A stretch of 12,127 bases of DNA from the NCBI GenBank assembly GCA_947475795.1, contig CANJOX010000061.1, positions 1-12,127 on the forward strand, read 5' to 3'. The notes beneath the pieces are model-generated. The model had not been told where the DNA came from. It saw only the letters and a program-made list of their open reading frames with translations, and ran no database searches. Made by a program: the position numbers and the translations under genes. The DNA is from Gemmatimonadota bacterium (GTDB taxonomy: Bacteria; Gemmatimonadota; Gemmatimonadetes; Gemmatimonadales; Gemmatimonadaceae). Every line of letters begins with the position of its first letter. Within the stretch, counting starts at the first letter, position 1. Of the stretch, positions 7,720 to 12,127 are shown one piece after another.

Positions 7720-7996
7720 CGCCGCGCGCGGCGAGATACGCCAGCAGGCCGTCCAGCGTGGCCACCTGCGCGTAGTCGCGCTCCGGAATGTCCACGCCCG
7801 TGGCGTGCTGCAGCGCAATCAGGAAGTGCAGGTAGTCCACCGAATCGATGTCCACCTGCGCGCGCAGCGGGCGATCGCCGGCCAGCGTGGCGCCGTCCAC
7901 CTCCGGTGCTACGGTGGCCAGCGCAGCGAGCACGTGCGTGCGCCACAGCGTCGGTGCGCTGCCGGTGGGTGGTGCGACTGGGTGCGGCTCGTTCAC
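7706..7996 (-). CDS. Acyl carrier protein (phosphopantetheine-binding), coupled to PDH-type operon
   Basis: This 96-aa protein begins at GTG 7996. A strong GGAGG (8001-8005 on the complement) lies four nt upstream, and the GTG overlaps the E2 stop as GTGA. A Pro-rich leader of about 16 residues precedes a four-helix ACP domain. Q-V-D-I-D-S-V-D-Y-L carries Ser52, the expected attachment site of 4'-phosphopantetheine; the canonical AcpP motif is D-S-L-D, so I/V variants surround an intact D-S. Acidic helix-II residues are partly replaced by a hydrophobic L-H-F-L-I-A-L. It is not the fatty-acid acpP: no fabF, fabG or fabD neighbours occur in the usual order. Its place as last gene after E1-alpha, E1-beta and E2 suggests it carries the acyl group handled by that complex or by the synthetase. 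That role is inferred. Confidence 0.85.
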   Translation of the reverse strand: MNEPHPVAPPTGSAPTLWRTHVLAALATVAPEVDGATLAGDRPLRAQVDIDSVDYLHFLIALQHATGVDIPERDYAQVATLDGLLAYLAARGASRP

Positions 7997-9177
7997 AGCG
8001 CCTCCGGATGTTGCAGCAGGTCGCGAATCGTGCTCAAAAACAGGCCACCGCGGTGCCCGTCGCTCACGCGGTGATCGGCCGCCAGCGTGATCGTGACCAC
8101 CGGCCGCACATCCAGCATCCCCTGCACCGCCCACGGCCGGTCGGTGATCGTGCCGATGCCGATGATGGCCACCTGTGGCGGGTAGATCACGCCGTACACC
8201 GTGCCCACGCCGCGGTCGCCGAGGCTGGTCACACTGATCGTGGCGTCGGTGAGTTCCGAGGCGCGCACACCGCCGGTGCGGGCGCGATGCACCACATCGA
8301 GCAGCGCCGTGTTGAGCGCGTCGAGTGGCATCGTGTTGGTGTCGGGGATGGCCGGTGCCAACAACCCACCCCCACGCAGCGCCGTCACGATCCCGACGTG
8401 AATGGCGTCGCTCGGCGCCGCGCGGCCGTCGAGATAGAAGCCGTTGAACTCACGGTGCGAGGCGAGGGCGGTCGCGATCGCCTTGATCAGCAGCGTGGCC
8501 GGCAGCAGCCGTTCCGCCACGGTACGCTCGGCATTCACCTGCTGCAGCCACACCATCGCCGCCTGCAGATCGATGTCGTGCGCGAGATAGTAGTGCGGAA
8601 TCTCGCGCTTGCTGCGGGTTACGGCCGCGGCGATCGCCGCCCGCATCCCGTCAGCCGATGCACCCGTCGGCGTGACCGTTGCCACAACCGCGGGCGCAAC
8701 GACCGGCACAACAACCGATGCCGCTCCCCCCAGCGCGCGACGCACATCATCGAGGGTGATCACGCCATGCGGCCCGCTCCCCACGACACCCGCGAGATCG
8801 CAGTGCTGCTCCTCGGCCAGCCGACGGGCCGCCGGCGACGCCCGCACGATCGGCGCGGCGGGCACCGACGGCATCGGCACCGACGGAGCCGGCACCGACG
8901 GAACCACCGCCGCCACCGCCACCGCGCCGAAACGCAGGATCGGCGTGCCCACGGCCACCTTGGTCCCCGCGGGCACCAGCAACGCGCCCACCGCGCCGCC
9001 CTCGCGCACATCCACGTCGAACACCCCTTTGTCGGTCTCCACTTCGGCCACGAGATCGCCGCGCACCACGGTGTCGCCCGGCTTTACCAGCCAGCGCACC
9101 ACGGTGGCGGCGTCCATGTCGGCGCCCAGCGATGGCATGCGGAACTCCCGCACAGCTTGCGCGTCCACGTCGCTCAT
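7993..9177 (-). CDS. pdhC: Dihydrolipoamide acyltransferase, E2 of a pyruvate-dehydrogenase-type complex
   Basis: This 394-aa E2 core transfers the acyl group from lipoamide to CoA. Domains run in order. One lipoyl domain (about 8-84) has Lys50 in V-E-T-D-K-G-V-F. A Pro/Val/Ala linker (86-109) contains three P-S-V-P units. A peripheral-subunit-binding domain (about 111-149) reads S-P-A-A-R-R-L-A and G-S-G-P-H-G-V-I. The catalytic acyltransferase domain (about 177-394) has H-Y-Y-L-A-H-D-I-D (195-203) and the active-site D-H-R-V-S-D-G with His369 and Asp373. The single lipoyl domain resembles Gram-positive and acetoin-type E2s more than the three-lipoyl E. coli AceF. ATG 9177 overlaps the E1-beta stop (ATGA). 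Acetoin or branched-chain oxoacid dehydrogenase remain alternatives, but the AcsA neighbour favours acetyl-CoA chemistry. Confidence 0.9.
   Translation of the reverse strand: MSDVDAQAVREFRMPSLGADMDAATVVRWLVKPGDTVVRGDLVAEVETDKGVFDVDVREGGAVGALLVPAGTKVAVGTPILRFGAVAVAAVVPSVPAPSVPMPSVPAAPIVRASPAARRLAEEQHCDLAGVVGSGPHGVITLDDVRRALGGAASVVVPVVAPAVVATVTPTGASADGMRAAIAAAVTRSKREIPHYYLAHDIDLQAAMVWLQQVNAERTVAERLLPATLLIKAIATALASHREFNGFYLDGRAAPSDAIHVGIVTALRGGGLLAPAIPDTNTMPLDALNTALLDVVHRARTGGVRASELTDATISVTSLGDRGVGTVYGVIYPPQVAIIGIGTITDRPWAVQGMLDVRPVVTITLAADHRVSDGHRGGLFLSTIRDLLQHPEAL
8001..8005 (-). promoter_or_regulatory. Ribosome binding site of the ACP gene inside the E2 coding end
   Basis: GGAGG on the minus strand lies four nt before GTG 7996, within the last codons of the E2. 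It decides the ACP start against the open but non-homologous 46-codon extension upstream, and would permit ACP translation above that of the coupled E2. Confidence 0.7.
8861..8901 (-). repeat. 15-bp tandem repeat in the E2 linker (three copies)
   Basis: GGCACCGACGG recurs at 8861, 8876 and 8891 on the plus strand, an exact 15-bp period. On the coding strand it encodes S-V-P-A/M-P units in the flexible linker between the lipoyl and subunit-binding domains. Such linkers change length by repeat slippage. Confidence 0.75.
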
Positions 9178-10154
9178 CGCCCGAGCATCTCCCGCACCGC
9201 CGCCACGATGCGCGCCGGATTCGGACGCGCGGCCTCCTCGAGGTGACGCGGATACGGCATCGGCACCTCGGCGCTGCACACGCGGGCCACGGGCGCATCG
9301 AGGTCGTAGAACGCCTGCTCCATAATGCGGGCGGCGATCTCGGCCGAGAGACTGCCGCTGCGCCACCCCTCGTCGATGATCACGGCGCGATGCGTCGCCC
9401 GCACTGAGGTCATGATCGTGGCGTCGTCGAGCGGGCGCAGCGAACGCAGATCGATCACCTCGGCGCTGATCTGTCGTGCCGCCAACTCCTCGGCGGCCGC
9501 GAGCGCCGGCCAGAGCATCCCGCCGTACGTGATCAGCGACACGTCGGTCCCCGACCGACGCACTGCGGCGCCTTCGATGGAGTACCCCGGCGACACCGCC
9601 GGAAGTTCGCCCTGCATGGTGTACAGCAGCGCATGCTCGAAGAGCAGCACCGGGTCGGGGTCGGCCAGCGCCGGGGCGAGCATGCGGCGGGCGTCCTCAA
9701 TGGTGGCCGGGGCCAGAATCCGCAGCCCCGGGATGTGCGCATACCACCCTTCAAGACTGTGCGAATGTTGCGCCGCCAGCTGCCGTCCGCCGCCGGTGGC
9801 CATGCGGATCACGAGCGGCACGTTGAACTGCCCGCCCGACATGTGCAGCAGCGTGGCCGCCGTGTTCATGATCTGATCGAGGGCCAGCAGCGAAAAGTTC
9901 ACCGTCATGATTTCCACGATGGGGCGCATGCCCCCCAGCGCGGCGCCAATGCCGAGTCCCGTAAAGCCGGACTCGGCCAGCGGCGTGTCGCGGATGCGCT
10001 CGGGGCCGAACTCGTCAAGCAGCCCTTTGCTCACGGCGTACGTCCCGCCGTACTTGCCCACGTCCTCGCCCATCAGGAACACGCGCGGATCCGCCAGCAG
10101 CGCTTCGCGCAGCGCCTGACGCATCGCCTCACGGTAGGTGATCGTCTCGCTCAT
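9174..10154 (-). CDS. pdhB: 2-oxoacid (pyruvate) dehydrogenase E1 component, beta subunit
   Basis: This 326-aa transketolase-fold subunit pairs with E1-alpha in an alpha2beta2 thiamine-diphosphate enzyme that decarboxylates a 2-oxoacid and reductively acylates E2 lipoamide. Family motifs include [10 protein letters not shown] (28-37) and [13 protein letters not shown] (57-69), where Glu61 should activate the thiamine aminopyrimidine. Further motifs are Q-H-S-H-S-L-E-G (129-136) with a conserved active-site His, and the C-terminal [10 protein letters not shown] (234-243) and D-E-G-W-R-S-G (261-267). Length is standard. ATG 10154 overlaps the E1-alpha stop (ATGA) and lacks a strong Shine-Dalgarno, so translation probably depends on E1-alpha. 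Confidence 0.94.
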   Translation of the reverse strand: MSETITYREAMRQALREALLADPRVFLMGEDVGKYGGTYAVSKGLLDEFGPERIRDTPLAESGFTGLGIGAALGGMRPIVEIMTVNFSLLALDQIMNTAATLLHMSGGQFNVPLVIRMATGGGRQLAAQHSHSLEGWYAHIPGLRILAPATIEDARRMLAPALADPDPVLLFEHALLYTMQGELPAVSPGYSIEGAAVRRSGTDVSLITYGGMLWPALAAAEELAARQISAEVIDLRSLRPLDDATIMTSVRATHRAVIIDEGWRSGSLSAEIAARIMEQAFYDLDAPVARVCSAEVPMPYPRHLEEAARPNPARIVAAVREMLGR

Positions 10155-11212
10155 GCGGGGAGTCGCTCGCTGCACACGAACCGCGCCAGATCAGCCACGT
10201 CTTCCCACTCGCTCGCTTCGGCGAACGCCACCGCCTCGTCGATCTCGGCGAGCACGGCCGCCTCGAGAGCGGCCAGAGCCGCGTCGTCGAGCAGACCGGC
10301 GGTGCGCAGCCGCGCCACGCTGCGATCGATCGGACATCGGGTTTTCCACGCCTCCACCTCGGCCTTGTCGCGATACAACTCGGCGTCGAACATCGAATGC
10401 GCTCGGAAGCGGTACGTGCGCAGCTCGAGAAAGTGCGGCCCCTCGCCGCCCCGGATCGCCTCGACCGCACGGTGCGCCGCATCCGACACCGCATCGACAT
10501 CCATGCCGTCCACTGGCCAGGCTGGCATGCGATATGACGCGGCACGCAGTGCGACATCCGTTTCCACCTGCGCGCGCGCGATCGCCGTGCCCATGGCGTA
10601 CAGGTTGTTCTCGCAGCAGAACAGCACCGGCAGCTTCCACAGCGACGCCAGATTCATCGCCTCGTGGAACTCCCCCTCCGTGGTCGCGCCTTCACCGAAG
10701 AAGCACGCGGTTACACCCGGCCGCTCCTGCATCCGATCGGCGAGCGCCAGCCCCACCGCCAGCGGCAGCCCGGCCCCCACAATCGCGTTGCCGCCGATGA
10801 AGCGCGTGGCCGCATCGAACAGATGCATCGACCCGCCGCGCCCACGGCTCACACCGGTGCGCTTGCCGTACATCTCCGCCATAATGCGCCCCGCACTGAT
10901 GCCGCGGACGAGCGCATGCCCGTGCTCGCGGTACGTCGCCACCACAGCGTCGCCGGCCAGAAGACACGGGATCACCCCCGCGGCGATCGCTTCCTCGCCG
11001 ATCGCCAGATGCAGGAATCCGCGGATCTTCTCGTCGCGATAGAGATCACTGCATCGCTCCTCGAAGCGGCGGATGCGCAGCATCTGTCGCAATCGCTCCT
11101 GCGCCGGGGCGCCGGGCGTACCATTGTCAGTCCTGCGCATTGTCTCACGGCCACTGTCATGCATTGCATCAGTCATTGTCTCATGCATTCGCCCATCCAT
11201 TCCGTCACTCAC
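10151..11212 (-). CDS. pdhA: 2-oxoacid (pyruvate) dehydrogenase E1 component, alpha subunit
   Basis: This 353-aa thiamine-diphosphate subunit (length from GTG 11212) is the partner of the downstream E1-beta. Motifs are I-R-R-F-E-E (47-52), Y-R-E-H-G-H-A-L (94-101), and the ThDP/Mg motif from G173-E-G-A-T to E-N-N (201-203). The loop Y-R-F-R-A-H-S-M (267-274), with Ser273, corresponds to the regulated phospho-loop of mitochondrial E1. GTG 11212 overlaps the synthetase stop (GTGA) and has GGAAGGA eight nt upstream (complement of 11221-11227). ATGs at codons 5, 9, 13, 17 and 25 are alternatives; conserved sequence begins only near residue 36, so the true start is uncertain. Sequence alone does not exclude an acetoin-type E1. 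Confidence 0.93.
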   Translation of the reverse strand: MSDGMDGRMHETMTDAMHDSGRETMRRTDNGTPGAPAQERLRQMLRIRRFEERCSDLYRDEKIRGFLHLAIGEEAIAAGVIPCLLAGDAVVATYREHGHALVRGISAGRIMAEMYGKRTGVSRGRGGSMHLFDAATRFIGGNAIVGAGLPLAVGLALADRMQERPGVTACFFGEGATTEGEFHEAMNLASLWKLPVLFCCENNLYAMGTAIARAQVETDVALRAASYRMPAWPVDGMDVDAVSDAAHRAVEAIRGGEGPHFLELRTYRFRAHSMFDAELYRDKAEVEAWKTRCPIDRSVARLRTAGLLDDAALAALEAAVLAEIDEAVAFAEASEWEDVADLARFVCSERLPA

Positions 11213-12127
11213 TGCGACGGTCCTTCCAGCGTCGAGAGGTCCCCCTCGGGGAGACCCAGCTCGCGCGCTTTGAGCAGCCGGCGCAGAATCTTGCCGCTGC
11301 GCGTTTTCGGGATGCCGGTCACGAACGCAATGGTTTTCGGCGCCACCGCGGCACCCAGCCGCGTGCGCGCAAAACCACGCAACGTGTTCGCCATCGCATC
11401 GCTGGCCGTCTCGCCGGGCTTCAGCACCACGAACGCCTTCACGAGTTCGCCGGCCATGGGATCGGGGACACCGATCACAGCTGCCTCCGCCACCGCAGGG
11501 TGCGCCAGCAGCGCGCTCTCCACCTCGAACGGGCCGATCAGATGCCCCGACGACTTGATCACGTCATCGGCCCGCCCCACGAACCAGAAGTAGCCGTCGG
11601 CATCGCGACGGGCGTGGTCGCCGGTGAGGTACCAGCCGTCGGCAAAACAGGCCGCGTAGCGTGCGTCGTCGTGCAGATAGCCGCGAAACATCGAGGGCCA
11701 GCCGGCGCGCAACGCCAGCTCGCCCTGCACACCGGGCGCCGTCTCGACCGCCACCCCGCCGGACGCCACCCGGTGCACGATCGCCGCCTCGATCCCCGGA
11801 AGCGGACGCCCCATCGAACCGGGACGCACCGCCATCGCGCGGTAGTTCGCGATCATGATCCCGCCGGTTTCCGTCTGCCACCAGTTGTCGTGGATGGGCT
11901 GCCCGAAGGCGTCCACACCCCACACCACGGCATCGGCGTTGAGCGGCTCCCCGACGCTGGCCACGAAGCGCAGCGCCCGCAGGTCGTGCGCCTTCGGCAG
12001 CGCCGTCCCCGCACGGATAAGCATGCGGATCGCGGTCGGGGCCGTATACCACACGGTCACGCGCTGCATCTCGAGCACCTGGTACCAGCGCGCCGCGTCG
12101 AAGTCGCCTTCGTCGATGATGCTGGTC
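11209..12127 (-). CDS. acsA: AMP-forming acetyl/acyl-CoA synthetase (AcsA-type), C-terminal 305 residues
   Basis: This is an ANL-superfamily adenylating enzyme that activates a carboxylate as acyl-AMP and transfers it to CoA (or another phosphopantetheine thiol). The 5' part lies beyond the right edge; the frame is open to 12127. The pre-edge part reads [11 protein letters not shown], followed by S-V-G-E-P-L-N. The nucleotide motif is [10 protein letters not shown]. The hinge region has [10 protein letters not shown] and [12 protein letters not shown], with G-P-F-E-V-E-S-A after it. The C-terminal [11 protein letters not shown] carries the catalytic, acetylation-regulated lysine. These wordings match Bacillus-type AcsA more than E. 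coli Acs. It is the first visible gene of the operon. Acetate is the likely substrate; propionate or other short acids are possible. Confidence 0.9.
   Translation of the reverse strand, partial: TSIIDEGDFDAARWYQVLEMQRVTVWYTAPTAIRMLIRAGTALPKAHDLRALRFVASVGEPLNADAVVWGVDAFGQPIHDNWWQTETGGIMIANYRAMAVRPGSMGRPLPGIEAAIVHRVASGGVAVETAPGVQGELALRAGWPSMFRGYLHDDARYAACFADGWYLTGDHARRDADGYFWFVGRADDVIKSSGHLIGPFEVESALLAHPAVAEAAVIGVPDPMAGELVKAFVVLKPGETASDAMANTLRGFARTRLGAAVAPKTIAFVTGIPKTRSGKILRRLLKARELGLPEGDLSTLEGPSQ

Noticed and set aside
8861..8901. Regularly spaced repeats as a possible CRISPR or regulatory array
   Set aside because: Only three 11-bp copies at a 15-bp period, in frame and encoding the E2 linker; a protein-linker repeat.
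9633..11042. 469-codon plus-strand open frame antisense to the E1 genes, and a similar one at 7906-9246 antisense to E2
   Set aside because: Both are low-complexity translations without recognisable domains, fully covered by strongly motif-supported genes on the other strand.

Overview
The window is GC-rich chromosomal DNA (roughly two thirds G+C by eye) packed with bacterial genes on both strands. No tRNA, rRNA, CRISPR array, insertion sequence or phage gene was seen. The gene mix (DUF2911 secreted protein, C-terminal piece of a copper type II monooxygenase, lipoprotein sulfatase, PEP synthase, two-subunit pyruvate-dehydrogenase E1) would fit Gemmatimonadota, Acidobacteriota or a related soil or freshwater lineage. 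This is inference from content; no marker gene is present.

Left part (1-4369), cell surface and periphery. A polysaccharide flippase (148-1446, minus) is followed by the first 23 codons of a family 9 glycosyltransferase (1-69, minus), which runs off the left edge. This looks like the margin of a polysaccharide or LPS locus. Divergent from it is a lipoprotein sulfatase (1587-3035, plus). Next comes a 5'-truncated copper monooxygenase remnant (about 3049-3744, plus), then a convergent secreted DUF2911 protein (3752-4369, minus).

Middle part (4370-7719). A 208-bp divergent intergenic region precedes ppsA (phosphoenolpyruvate synthase, 4578-6935, plus). It is followed after 25 bp by a classical short-chain dehydrogenase (6961-7719, plus).

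Right part (7706-12127, minus) is the most interesting unit: a tightly coupled operon read right to left. It encodes an AcsA-type AMP-forming acyl-CoA synthetase (runs off the right edge), E1-alpha, E1-beta and E2 of a pyruvate-dehydrogenase-type complex, and a free-standing acyl carrier protein. All four junctions are 4-nt GTGA or ATGA overlaps. No E3 (lipoamide dehydrogenase) gene lies in the window. The ACP ends convergently, overlapping the SDR by 14 bp.

Functionally, the right two thirds cover the pyruvate/acetyl node. PEP synthase sends pyruvate to gluconeogenesis, the 2-oxoacid dehydrogenase sends it to acetyl-CoA, and the synthetase makes acyl-CoA from free acid. A dedicated ACP translationally coupled to the E2 suggests that an acyl group may be passed to, or activated on, a carrier protein. 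That last step is a hypothesis.
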